In this document: piece after piece, positions 1-6,750 of the stretch | Layout of the letters: every line of letters starts with the position of its first letter | Position numbering within the stretch: position 1 is the stretch's first letter | Assembly (NCBI GenBank): GCA_035632555.1 | Contig: DASQGO010000092.1 | Span: 1 to 14,418 of the forward strand | Origin: 2-02-FULL-62-14 sp035632555 | Lineage (GTDB): Bacteria; Nitrospirota; Nitrospiria; Nitrospirales; Nitrospiraceae | Direction: 5' to 3' | DNA length: 14,418 nucleotides | Notes under the pieces: generated by a model | Database searches by the model: none | The model's input: the letters and a program-made list of their open reading frames with translations, nothing else | Told to the model about the DNA's origin: nothing | Made by a program: the position numbers and the translations under genes

Positions 1-608
1 TCCTCCCGCATCTTGCCGGCCATGTCCGGATCGAGATTGCTGAAAGGTTCGTCGAGCAGAAGAACGACCGGTTTCTGCGCCAATGCCCGGGCCAGCGCAA
101 CACGCTGTTGCTGTCCGCCGGACAATTCATGGGGATAGCGCGCGGCGAGATCGGTCAAGCCGACCATCTCCAGCAGCGAATGTCCTTGCGTCGTCCGTTC
201 ACCGACGGACAGATGCTGAAGTCCGAACGCGACGTTGTCTTTCACGCGCAGGTGGGGGAAGAGGGCGTATTCCTGAAAGACCATGCCGATGCGCCGTTGC
301 TCAGTCGGAATAAGATGGCCCGGTTCGGACACCAGCCGGCCCTCAAGGCGGATTTCGCCGGCGGTGACGGGTTCGAAGCCCGCAATGGCTCGCAACGTCG
401 TGGTCTTTCCGCATCCCGAAGGCCCCAGCAAGCAGACGATTTCGCCTTCCTGCGCGGCGAAGGAAATGCCGCTGATGGCCGGCCGATCCGCGCCGTACAT
501 GCAAGACACATTGCGGAGTTCCAGCACCGTCGGGCGGTGTTGCTCCTGCGGCGGATTGCCGGAGCGAAGATGCTGTTCAACGGAAGGCATGGGGTCAGGC
601 TGAAACAT
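1..608 (-). CDS. fbpC: Ferric iron ABC transporter ATP-binding protein (FbpC-like), partial
   Basis: This is the cytoplasmic ATPase that powers the FbpAB iron importer. The first 202 codons are present and the C-terminus lies beyond the left edge. Seen in the translation: Walker A GPSGCGKT at residues 62-69, Q-loop VFQEYALFPH with Gln about 112, signature LSGGQQQR from 162, Walker B LLLDEP ending at 188 and the D-loop just after it. The H-loop and any C-terminal regulatory domain are outside the window. The start at 608 lies 7 bases after the fbpB stop; an in-frame ATG at 590 would remove six residues and neither has a clear ribosome site. The sequence ahead of the nucleotide-binding fold (about 27 residues) is longer than usual. 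The ABC class is certain. The ferric-iron specificity is inferred from the fbpA and fur neighbours; a related thiamin, phosphonate or putrescine importer is less likely. Confidence 0.9.
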   Translation of the reverse strand, partial: MFQPDPMPSVEQHLRSGNPPQEQHRPTVLELRNVSCMYGADRPAISGISFAAQEGEIVCLLGPSGCGKTTTLRAIAGFEPVTAGEIRLEGRLVSEPGHLIPTEQRRIGMVFQEYALFPHLRVKDNVAFGLQHLSVGERTTQGHSLLEMVGLTDLAARYPHELSGGQQQRVALARALAQKPVVLLLDEPFSNLDPDMAGKMRE

Positions 609-615
609 CAGTCGA

Positions 616-2208
616 TCAGGCCGCACGCCAATCTTTCGAGATCAGCAACAGAATTGCCGGAATGGTCATCATGACGATCAAGAGCGCAGACGGCGCGGCC
701 AGCTGATAGTATTCCTCGCTGGCTTCCAGCCACACGCGGACCGCCAGCGTGTCAAAACCGACCGGCCGCAGCAGAAGAGTCGCCGGGAGTTCCTTCATGC
801 TCTGCAGGAACATCAGCACCCAGGCCGCAATGAAGCCGCCTTGTACCAGTGGCAGCGTCACGCGGCGGAGCGTCGCGACCGTGCTGAATCCGAGGCTGCG
901 GGAGGCTTCCTCCAAATTGGGCGTCACCTGCTGCAGGGCCGGTTCCATGGACTGAAGACCGGCCGGCAAAAAATGCACAACGTACGCGATGACCAGCACG
1001 GCCGCCGTTCCGTACCAGAAAGGCGCGAGATGAGAGAAAATCACCAGCAGCGCCAGGGCGCCGACCGGACCGGGCAGCACGTAACCGGCGTAGGCTGCCT
1101 GCAGGCACAGAAGATTCACCCGCGATGGCTTCCGGCTGGCCAGGTACGCGAGGGGCAGGCCGATCAATACGGCGCAGGTCGCGGCGAGCCCCGATAGAAA
1201 CGCGCTGTTCCAGACGAACCCGAAAAAGCGGGCATCCACGGCGCCCGACTGCGCGGCCGCGATGCTCCACTGAACCAGCAGCAGCGCCGGTACGCCAAAC
1301 GAGGCGGCGAACACGCCGATCGTATAGATGCTGGCGAATGTTGCGCCGAGCGGGTTGCACCGCCGCCGAGCCGGCGCCCGGTAGCGGCCCGTCGTCTGGA
1401 AAAATCGGCTCTGTTGCCGGAACCATCGCTCCGCGACGAGGAAGATCAGCGCGACCACGACCAGCAGCAGGCTCAGGATGCTGGCGGCAGTCGGGTCGTA
1501 CCGGCCGGTGATCTGCTGATAGACCGCATAGGTGAGTGTCTGGTACCGGAGCAACGACACGGCGCCGAAATCCGAGACCACATAGAGGACGACCAGCGAC
1601 AGGCCGGCCACGATCGCCGGACGCATCAAGGGCAGCGTGATGCGGAGCAGTGTGCCGGCGCGTGAGACGCCGCAGGCCCGCGCGACTTCTTCGTAGGAGA
1701 CATTCAAGTTGAGAAAGGCCGCTCGTGCGAGCAGATAGACGAACGGAAAGGTATCCAGGGTCATCACCAAGGTCGCGCCGGCGTAGCTATGGGGCGATGG
1801 GAGACGGCTGTCGGGGCCGGCCAGAGCCTGCCAGGCCGACTCAACCGGGCCGCCCGTGCCGAGGAGATACGTATAGATGTAGGCCAGCACGTAGGTGGGA
1901 ATCGCCAACGGCAGGACCAACGCCCATTCCCATATCTGTCGGCCGGGAAACTCACGCCGCGCTACCAGCCACGCGAGGGAGACGCCCAGTACCAGGGTGC
2001 CGGCCGCGACGCTGAGCGCGAGCGCGGTGGTGTTGAACAGAAGTTCGGGGATCCGTGTCGTCCAGAGCCGGTTCCAGATAGCTGCATCGGCCGTGAGGGC
2101 CATGTAAGCGACATACATGAGCGGAAGGCTGAGGAGCCCCGCGACCGTCAGGGCGATAAACGAAAGAAAGTCGGGAAGTACAGGCTTGACCGTTGCCGCC
2201 TGGTTCAT
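616..2208 (-). CDS. fbpB: Ferric iron ABC transporter permease (FbpB-like), two fused permease domains
   Basis: This is an inner-membrane permease of 530 residues that forms the iron channel between FbpA and FbpC. It is highly hydrophobic with about twelve membrane segments, arranged as two tandem BPD_transp_1-type halves, the length and layout usual for FbpB/SfuB/HitB. Each half carries the cytoplasmic EAA loop that docks the ATPase: EEVARACGVSRAGTLLRITLP from residue 173 and a second one, EEASRSLGFSTVATLRRVTL, from 433. The linker around 262-285 is rich in Arg, as expected for a cytoplasmic connection. The ATG start is preceded by TAAGGACC, a fair ribosome site, and lies 5 bases after the fbpA stop, so co-translation with fbpA is likely. 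The fold and transporter class are clear. The substrate is inferred from context. Confidence 0.93.
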   Translation of the reverse strand: MNQAATVKPVLPDFLSFIALTVAGLLSLPLMYVAYMALTADAAIWNRLWTTRIPELLFNTTALALSVAAGTLVLGVSLAWLVARREFPGRQIWEWALVLPLAIPTYVLAYIYTYLLGTGGPVESAWQALAGPDSRLPSPHSYAGATLVMTLDTFPFVYLLARAAFLNLNVSYEEVARACGVSRAGTLLRITLPLMRPAIVAGLSLVVLYVVSDFGAVSLLRYQTLTYAVYQQITGRYDPTAASILSLLLVVVALIFLVAERWFRQQSRFFQTTGRYRAPARRRCNPLGATFASIYTIGVFAASFGVPALLLVQWSIAAAQSGAVDARFFGFVWNSAFLSGLAATCAVLIGLPLAYLASRKPSRVNLLCLQAAYAGYVLPGPVGALALLVIFSHLAPFWYGTAAVLVIAYVVHFLPAGLQSMEPALQQVTPNLEEASRSLGFSTVATLRRVTLPLVQGGFIAAWVLMFLQSMKELPATLLLRPVGFDTLAVRVWLEASEEYYQLAAPSALLIVMMTIPAILLLISKDWRAA

Positions 2209-2213
2209 GGTCC

Positions 2214-3266
2214 TTACCGCAGGCCCGCTTGTTCAATGAGCGCCATGGCCGGCTCGCGCAGCTCGCCCAGCTTGGTCAGGGGAACAGGCGCCGCACGTGT
2301 CGTCTTGTAGGGGGGCAGTGCCGGGTCGGCGGCGACGCGGGGATTGAGCGGGTATTCCTTGTTCAGATCGGCAAATTGTTTTTGCCCTTCTTCAGAGATC
2401 AGATATTCCACCAATCGCTTGGCGGCGCCGGCATGCTTCGTATGGGCGGTGATCCCGATACCGGCGACATTGATGATCGCGCCCATGCCGCCTTCGTGCT
2501 GGTCCGGCATGAGGACGGCAATCGGCGCGTCGGGCTGGGTCGCCAGGTGCCGGTAGACGTAATAATGGTTCACCACGCCGAGGGCGACCTGCCCCTTGGC
2601 GACAGCCTCGACGATCTGCGAGCTTTTCCCATAGACCTGCGTTCCGGCGTTGGCTTTGATTCCTTCCAGAAATTGTCTGGTGCGGTCGTCGCCATGGACG
2701 GCTTTGATGACCGAGATACCGGCCTGGAGATATTCGCTGCCGGCGTTGGGAATGGCGATCTTGTCTTTCCAACGAGGTTCGGCGAGGTCCAACAGCGAAC
2801 GCAGATCGGCCGGCTTGACCAGCTTGGTGTTGTAGACCACGATCCAGAACCGCCCGGAGAGGCCGATCCAGCCGTTGTCGGCAGCCCGGAATTGAGCAGG
2901 AATCGCCGCGGTAGTATCCGGAGCGGTCGAGGGACGCAGCAGCCCCAGTTCGCGGGCCCGCTCAAGACTGCCGGCGTCGTTGGTGATCAGCAGATCCGCC
3001 GGTGTCCGTTCCCCCTCGGCTTGCAGCCGGTTGACCACTTCCGTCGTGCCGGAGGAGAGGAGGTCCACCTGAATCCCGGTTTTAGACTGGAACGAGTCGA
3101 GGAGAGGCTTGATCAGCCGTTCCGCGCGCCCCGAATAGACGACCAGCCGTTCCGGGTCCGCTGCAGCGGTTGGCGAGGGTGAAGCCGGTGCGAGCAGGAT
3201 GGCTGCCAGCAGCGGCAGGAGGATTCGCAATGACACGAGGTGATGAAAATGAAATTGATTCATCAT
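2214..3266 (-). CDS. fbpA: Periplasmic ferric iron-binding protein (FbpA-like)
   Basis: This is the periplasmic solute-binding component that captures Fe(III) and delivers it to FbpB. From the ATG at 3266 it has 350 residues. A signal peptide is visible (SLRILLPLLAAILLAPAS followed by PSPTAAA), with probable cleavage near residue 36 before DPERLVVYSGR. The family hallmark is NHYYVYR at about 233-239: adjacent Tyr235/Tyr236 match the paired iron-ligating tyrosines of Neisseria and Haemophilus FbpA. The early VVYSGR and the later RFWIVVYNT are typical of this binding-protein class. There is no lipobox, so it should be soluble in the periplasm. Start choice: ATG at 3266 or 3263, or GTG at 3236, which would leave a more compact signal peptide. 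A strong promoter places the mRNA start at about 3266, so the ATG form may be leaderless. Confidence 0.92.
   Translation of the reverse strand: MMNQFHFHHLVSLRILLPLLAAILLAPASPSPTAAADPERLVVYSGRAERLIKPLLDSFQSKTGIQVDLLSSGTTEVVNRLQAEGERTPADLLITNDAGSLERARELGLLRPSTAPDTTAAIPAQFRAADNGWIGLSGRFWIVVYNTKLVKPADLRSLLDLAEPRWKDKIAIPNAGSEYLQAGISVIKAVHGDDRTRQFLEGIKANAGTQVYGKSSQIVEAVAKGQVALGVVNHYYVYRHLATQPDAPIAVLMPDQHEGGMGAIINVAGIGITAHTKHAGAAKRLVEYLISEEGQKQFADLNKEYPLNPRVAADPALPPYKTTRAAPVPLTKLGELREPAMALIEQAGLR
3241..3265 (-). promoter_or_regulatory. Candidate Fur operator upstream of/within the fbpA start
   Basis: A perfect 7-base inverted repeat, TGATGAA and TTCATCA, separated by 11 bases, lies in an AT-rich patch unlike the surrounding GC-rich DNA. 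It covers the predicted transcription start and first codons of fbpA. It is rich in the GAT/ATC-type half-sites that Fur recognises but does not match the 19-base consensus closely. Its position next to fur and over an iron-import promoter is what a repressor site would require. This is a tentative call. Confidence 0.4.
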
Positions 3267-3272
3267 ATCAAA

Positions 3273-3301
3273 AAGATACCAAAAAAAGGGGGAGCCGTCA
3301 A
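3273..3301 (-). promoter_or_regulatory. Sigma70-type promoter of fbpABC
   Basis: Reading the minus strand, a -35 box TTGACG (3301-3296) is separated by 17 bases from a -10 box TATCTT (3278-3273). The -35 box begins at the base immediately after the fur stop codon (3304-3302). Expected initiation is near 3266, exactly at the fbpA ATG. The promoter allows the iron importer to be transcribed separately from fur. Confidence 0.65.
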
Positions 3302-3733
3302 TCAATGGCGGCAGTGGGAGCAGAGGCCATACAGTTCAAGTTTGTGGGTCTTGATGGTGAACCCATGCCTGGAAGCGACTTGTTCCTGAAGCCGCTCGAT
3401 CTCCTGATTCTCGAATTCCACGATCTTTCCACAGCCGGTGCAGATCAAATGATCGTGGTGGCCCTTGTGCGCCACGTTATCGTATTGCGTCTGGGAGCCG
3501 AAATGGCGGGCCTGGGCCAGGCCCGCTTCGCAAAACAGGTTCAGTGTACGATAAATGGTCGCCAGTCCGATGTGCGGGTCCTTCCTGGCCAGCAGGCGGT
3601 ACATCTGCTCGGCGGTGATGTGCTCGTTCTGGAGAAATGCCTGCAGGATGTATTCGCGCTGCCGGGTAAGCTTGAGCTGGTGTTTCGCGAGATGGTCTTT
3701 GAGGACGCCGATCTCTTTGGGAGGTTTGGCCAT
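3302..3733 (-). CDS. fur: Ferric uptake regulator (Fur family)
   Basis: This 143-residue metal-dependent repressor probably senses Fe(II) and controls iron uptake. The N-terminal winged helix contains the recognition helix HIGLATIYRTLNLFCEAGL at about 54-72. The dimerisation domain holds the His-rich metal site HKGHHDHLICTGCGKIVEFE (89-108) and two CxxC pairs, Cys98/Cys101 and Cys138/Cys141, which form the structural zinc site in many Fur proteins. The length fits the family. The ATG at 3733 gives the usual N-terminus; ATG at 3751 adds six residues and coincides with the predicted transcription start. The gene is directly upstream of fbpABC in the same direction, which favours Fur over the paralogues Zur and PerR, although sequence alone does not fix the metal. 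Confidence 0.9.
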   Translation of the reverse strand: MAKPPKEIGVLKDHLAKHQLKLTRQREYILQAFLQNEHITAEQMYRLLARKDPHIGLATIYRTLNLFCEAGLAQARHFGSQTQYDNVAHKGHHDHLICTGCGKIVEFENQEIERLQEQVASRHGFTIKTHKLELYGLCSHCRH

Positions 3734-3757
3734 GTGCGCTCGGACCGGCATGCAGGT

Positions 3758-3787
3758 ATTAAAAACTAATTTGAGAAAGTCCGTCAA
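3758..3787 (-). promoter_or_regulatory. Promoter of fur
   Basis: On the minus strand, TTGACG (3787-3782) is followed after 18 bases by TTTAAT (3763-3758). Initiation would fall near 3751, where an in-frame ATG lies; the preferred fur ATG at 3733 would then have a leader of about 17 bases. Its -35 box sits 17 bases from the -35 box of the divergent promoter, so the two promoters are back to back. Confidence 0.5.
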
Positions 3788-3804
3788 GCACGGAAATATC
3801 GGCA

Positions 3805-3834
3805 TTGACGCCCGTTCAAAAGGCGCACTATAGT
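3805..3834 (+). promoter_or_regulatory. Promoter of the Panacea-like/methyltransferase/exporter operon
   Basis: TTGACG (3805-3810) and TATAGT (3829-3834) are separated by 18 bases, close to the sigma70 consensus. Initiation would be near 3841, about three bases before the ATG at 3844, leaving essentially no leader and no room for a ribosome site. It is divergent from the fur promoter within the same 92-base gap, so Fur bound here could affect both. Confidence 0.6.
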
Positions 3835-3843
3835 CCCCCACCC

Positions 3844-4404
3844 ATGCGCAAGCCCGATCAGATCACCGTCGACCGCGCGTTGCTCGTCTCGCTGCTGCAT
3901 CTGGCCGAGCCGCACGGCTTGTTGAACGACGTGAAGCTCCAGCAGCTGGCCTTTCTGTCCGAGTTGCAGATGTTCAATAAAGGCGTCAAGGGCCTGCATT
4001 GCGAATTTTTCCGCTACGCGTACGGGGCCTTCAGCAAGGACCTGGATAACGACCTCATGTCGCTCCGGCGCAAGGAGCGGGTAGAGAATTTCAGCGTGTC
4101 CGAGCAGGCGCAGGCGGTCGTTGGTCTGCTCCAGGAGGCGGCCAAGGACGTGGAGGCGAACGAGCAGGTCCTGGGGATTTTGGAGGCCGTGGTGGCGAAC
4201 TACGCGCCGCAGGACACGGGCGCGATCACGAATTCCGTCGAGGCGGTTGAGTTGAGCACGCCTGAGCAGCCGGACTTCAAGCTGGCGATCCGCGACATCT
4301 CCTTCCATACGACGCTGCTGGTGCCGCATCGGATCGAAGTGAAGGGCGAGTTCACCGTGCCGCCGGCCGTGCTGGCCAAACTGAATGCCGCCATGGGGTA
4401 TTGA
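3844..4404 (+). CDS. Panacea/DUF4065 (SocA)-like domain protein, putative
   Basis: This is a soluble protein of 186 residues without signal peptide or membrane segment. The N-terminal half resembles the Panacea (DUF4065, SocA-like) helical domain: a helix ending in VKLQQLAFLSE, then an aromatic strand and turn HCEFFRYAYGAFSKDLDNDL, which parallels the family's KLQKLLYFA and YGPV/S segments. The C-terminal 90 residues are more variable and not recognised. Panacea domains occur in antitoxins, the SocA proteolytic adaptor and phage proteins. No toxin-like partner is visible here: the next gene, 18 bases downstream, is a methyltransferase. The function is therefore unknown. ATG at 3844 is chosen because the promoter ends just before it; an upstream ATG at 3805 lies in the -35 box. 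The assignment rests on motif resemblance only. Confidence 0.55.
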   Translation: MRKPDQITVDRALLVSLLHLAEPHGLLNDVKLQQLAFLSELQMFNKGVKGLHCEFFRYAYGAFSKDLDNDLMSLRRKERVENFSVSEQAQAVVGLLQEAAKDVEANEQVLGILEAVVANYAPQDTGAITNSVEAVELSTPEQPDFKLAIRDISFHTTLLVPHRIEVKGEFTVPPAVLAKLNAAMGY

Positions 4405-4422
4405 GGTGCGGAGGAAGGGCAG

Positions 4423-5073
4423 ATGAAGGAGTTGGTCCTGCCGGAGATCGAAGCCTATGCCGCGGCCCATTCCTGGGCCGAATCGGACCTGTGCCGGGCG
4501 CTCCGTGAAGAGACGACCCGCACGATGGAGTTCCCGCAGATGGTCGTGGGACCGCTCGAAGGGGCGTTCCTCAAGATGATGGTGCGGGTGGTGAATGCGA
4601 AGCGTATCCTGGAGATCGGGATGTTCACCGGCTACAGCGCCCTCTGTTTTGCTGAAGCGCTGCCGCCGGATGGCCGGGTCACCACCTGTGAAATTGACGA
4701 GAAATCAGCGGCGGTGGCCAGGAAATATTTTGCCAAAAATTCCTTGGGACACAGGATCGAGATCAAGATGGGGCCGGCGATTGACACGTTGCGAACCCTG
4801 TCCGGTCCCTTCGATCTCATCTTCATCGATGCGGACAAGGTGAACTACGTCAATTACTACCGGCGGGCGCTCGATCTGGTCTCGGCGTCCGGCGTCATTC
4901 TGATCGACAATGTGCTCTGGTCAGGAGATGTGCTCAAGCAGCCTCCGCCGGATCAATCCACGGCGGCGATTCAAGAGTTGAATCGGGTCGTCTCATCAGA
5001 TCCCGGTGTGGATGCCGTCCTGGTGACGATCCGTGACGGCGTATTGGTCGTCAAACCCAAGCCCAAGGCATGA
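4423..5073 (+). CDS. SAM-dependent O-methyltransferase, caffeoyl-CoA/catechol type (family 3)
   Basis: This cytosolic methyltransferase of 216 residues probably transfers a methyl group from S-adenosylmethionine to a catechol-like hydroxyl in a divalent-metal-dependent reaction. The Rossmann motif I RILEIGMFTGYSALCFAEAL starts at residue 61, the acidic ribose-binding end of strand 2 is CEIDE (89-93), the metal-binding region is FDLIFIDADKVNYVNYY (130-146) with Asp136/Asp138, and a second metal pair is Asp162-Asn163 in LIDNVLWSG. These match Methyltransf_3 (PF01596) and the usual length. A strong ribosome site, GGAGGAAGG, precedes the ATG. The stop overlaps the next start as ATGA, so the methyltransferase and exporter are translationally coupled. 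The exporter may move a methylated product, but the substrate cannot be named. Confidence 0.9.
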   Translation: MKELVLPEIEAYAAAHSWAESDLCRALREETTRTMEFPQMVVGPLEGAFLKMMVRVVNAKRILEIGMFTGYSALCFAEALPPDGRVTTCEIDEKSAAVARKYFAKNSLGHRIEIKMGPAIDTLRTLSGPFDLIFIDADKVNYVNYYRRALDLVSASGVILIDNVLWSGDVLKQPPPDQSTAAIQELNRVVSSDPGVDAVLVTIRDGVLVVKPKPKA

Positions 5074-5996
5074 GCAAATCTTCCGAGATGGCGGCGGTTG
5101 GCGCGCTGACGTTCGCCGCGGTGGCCTGGGGCGGGTCGATCGTGGCGCAAAAATGGGCGCTGGGCTCGCTCTCAGCCGTCGAAATTTCGCTGCTGCGCGG
5201 CCTGGGCGCCCTGACGCTGCTGGTTCCGCTCTGGTGGTGGCAGGAAGGCAGGGCCACCAGATTTACGGGGACGGACCTCCTCGTGCTCGCGGCACTGAGC
5301 CTCGGCGTGTTCGGCAATCATCTGCTGACGCTCTTCGGCCTTCGCTATGTCGAGGCGGCGGTCGGCGGTGTCATCATTGGGGCTGCGCCGGCGATCACAG
5401 CGCTGCTGTCCTCGCTGCTGATCCGCGACCTGCCATTTCGGGTCGTGGTGTTCGGCTGCGCGGTTTCCTTTGCCGGAGTGGCGTTGGTGTCGGGCGCCGG
5501 GCAGGCGGGCGAAGCGGGCTCAAATCCCTGGCTGGGCGGCGCCCTGGTGGTGCTCGCCCAGGTCTGCTGGGCGCTCTATTCCATCGGCGGCCGGCGGATC
5601 ATGGAACGGTTCTCTCCACTGACCGTCAACTGGACGACGCTGGCGTTCTCGCTCCTGCCGCAGATTCCGTTGCTCTGGACCGATCAGAAGGCGATGACGG
5701 CCGGTATGGATTCGGTTGTTCCGTCCGCATGGGTGGCCGTCGCGTTCCTGATCGTGTTCCCGACCGCGCTGGGGCAGCAGGCCTGGCTCCATGGCGTCAA
5801 GGGCGTCGGGCCGTCCCGGGCAGGAATTTTTATCAATCTGATTCCGGTGTCGGCGTTGCTGCTGTCAGTGTTGATTCTTGGCGAGACGCTTGATGCGGCG
5901 AAGGTCGCCGGGATCGGACTTATCCTGGCGGGAGTCTGGCTGGTCAACTGGCAGTCGGCGCGATGGGCTGCCTCGAACGGATCGGAGAACGCTTGA
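5070..5996 (+). CDS. EamA/DMT-superfamily membrane transporter
   Basis: This inner-membrane protein of 308 residues has about ten hydrophobic segments in two EamA repeats (roughly 7-138 and 153-288). The first repeat opens with LTFAAVAWGGSIVAQKWAL and contains the typical re-entry around RYVEAAVGGVIIGAAPAITALLSSLL. The second ends GIFINLIPVSALLLSVLILGETL, the family's characteristic last loop and helix. Members export metabolites, amino acids or nucleotide-sugar-like compounds. The start overlaps the methyltransferase stop by four bases (ATGA), which points to coupled expression and possibly a shared substrate. The family call is firm. The substrate and even direction of transport are unknown. 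Confidence 0.9.
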   Translation: MSKSSEMAAVGALTFAAVAWGGSIVAQKWALGSLSAVEISLLRGLGALTLLVPLWWWQEGRATRFTGTDLLVLAALSLGVFGNHLLTLFGLRYVEAAVGGVIIGAAPAITALLSSLLIRDLPFRVVVFGCAVSFAGVALVSGAGQAGEAGSNPWLGGALVVLAQVCWALYSIGGRRIMERFSPLTVNWTTLAFSLLPQIPLLWTDQKAMTAGMDSVVPSAWVAVAFLIVFPTALGQQAWLHGVKGVGPSRAGIFINLIPVSALLLSVLILGETLDAAKVAGIGLILAGVWLVNWQSARWAASNGSENA

Positions 5997-6065
5997 AACA
6001 CGAGGATGGATCGGATACAAAGACCCCGCCTGCCGATGTGCGTGCTGCAAGCGAGGCATCTCCCC

Positions 6066-6461
6066 ATGATTAAGGAACGAATTGAGGAAGTGACCCGTGC
6101 CAACCAGGCATTCTACGAGGCCTTCGAGAGCCTGGACATTGCGCAGATGGACCGCATCTGGGCACCGCAGGAATATGTGACCTGCATTCATCCAGGGTGG
6201 GGGCTCCGGGTCGGCTGGCCCGCGGTGCGCGATTCCTGGGTGCTGATCTTCAATAACACCTTCGGCATGCGGTTCGAGCTGACGGAGATCCAGATCCAGG
6301 TGGCTGGTGACCTGGCCTGGGTCATCTGCACGGAAAACATCACGGCCCGTCCGTCTGCGGATGAGAAGCAGGAAAGCCAGGTGCTGGCAACCAATCTCTA
6401 TGAGCGTGTGGGGGAGGAGTGGAAGATCATCCACCACCACGGCTCACCGGTCATGAGGTAA
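6066..6461 (+). CDS. NTF2-like/SnoaL-type small protein
   Basis: This 131-residue soluble protein has the NTF2-like cone fold pattern: an N-terminal helix (IKERIEEVTRANQAFYEAFE), a central segment YVTCIHPGWGLRVGWPAVRDSW and a set of strands ending in ATNLYERVGEEWKIIHHHGS. This closely follows the SnoaL_3/DUF4440 style in which HPG and the terminal W-x-I-x-H-x-H segment line a pocket. It is probably an enzyme accessory or small-molecule binding protein; the activity is unknown. The ATG at 6066 is chosen because the family's first helix begins there; an in-frame ATG at 6006 would add 20 residues of unlikely composition. The gene follows the exporter by 69 bases and may be in the same transcript. 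The family call is good, the function open. Confidence 0.8.
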   Translation: MIKERIEEVTRANQAFYEAFESLDIAQMDRIWAPQEYVTCIHPGWGLRVGWPAVRDSWVLIFNNTFGMRFELTEIQIQVAGDLAWVICTENITARPSADEKQESQVLATNLYERVGEEWKIIHHHGSPVMR

Positions 6462-6487
6462 TGAGTCTGGGATGCAGGAAGCCGCTC

Positions 6488-6700
6488 TTACTCGGCTTTG
6501 GCGGTCTTGACCCACTCGGCGGCGACGACGTCCCGTTCCGGCATCGTCATGGCGGCATACTTGGAAAACATCTGAGCGCCTTTCTTCCGCCGCCACTTCA
6601 GAAATTCCAGAAAATGCTCTTTGCAGGCCGCGCCGGTTCCCGCCGGAGCGTAGGGTTTCTGGGTGCAATTTGGGACAAGGCAGATTTGATGGTCGCTCAT
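6488..6700 (-). CDS. Small Cys/His protein of unknown function
   Basis: A 70-residue protein is encoded opposite to its neighbours, converging on the NTF2-like gene and diverging from the phosphatase gene. It has three Cys and a His placed as C7-x4-C12-x14-C27-x2-H30, followed by a basic stretch KWRRKKG and the helix-like tail MFSKYAAMTMPERDVVAAEW. The Cys/His layout could bind a zinc ion, and the basic patch could touch nucleic acid or a partner. It is not recognised as a named family. The start ATG at 6700 has only a weak GGATGA upstream; longer in-frame extensions to 6868 run into the phosphatase coding region and look like noise. It is treated as real because no other gene covers most of this span and its residue pattern is protein-like, with moderate confidence. 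Confidence 0.6.
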   Translation of the reverse strand: MSDHQICLVPNCTQKPYAPAGTGAACKEHFLEFLKWRRKKGAQMFSKYAAMTMPERDVVAAEWVKTAKAE

Positions 6701-6750
6701 CGAGTCATCCGGTTTCAACGAAGTATGCCGGAGCGTTCGGCCTGAAAGCA

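Noticed and set aside
2193..3182. Plus-strand open frame opposite fbpA
   Set aside because: Antisense shadow; fbpA has a signal peptide and the paired iron-binding tyrosines in the other strand.
3784..4470. Minus-strand open frame of 228 codons opposite the Panacea-like gene
   Set aside because: Low-complexity Leu/Arg/His composition typical of a shadow; the plus-strand gene has a promoter and downstream partners.
3844..5073. Toxin-antitoxin pair made of the Panacea-like protein and its downstream neighbour
   Set aside because: The neighbour is a normal O-methyltransferase with all SAM and metal motifs and is itself coupled to an exporter, not a toxin.
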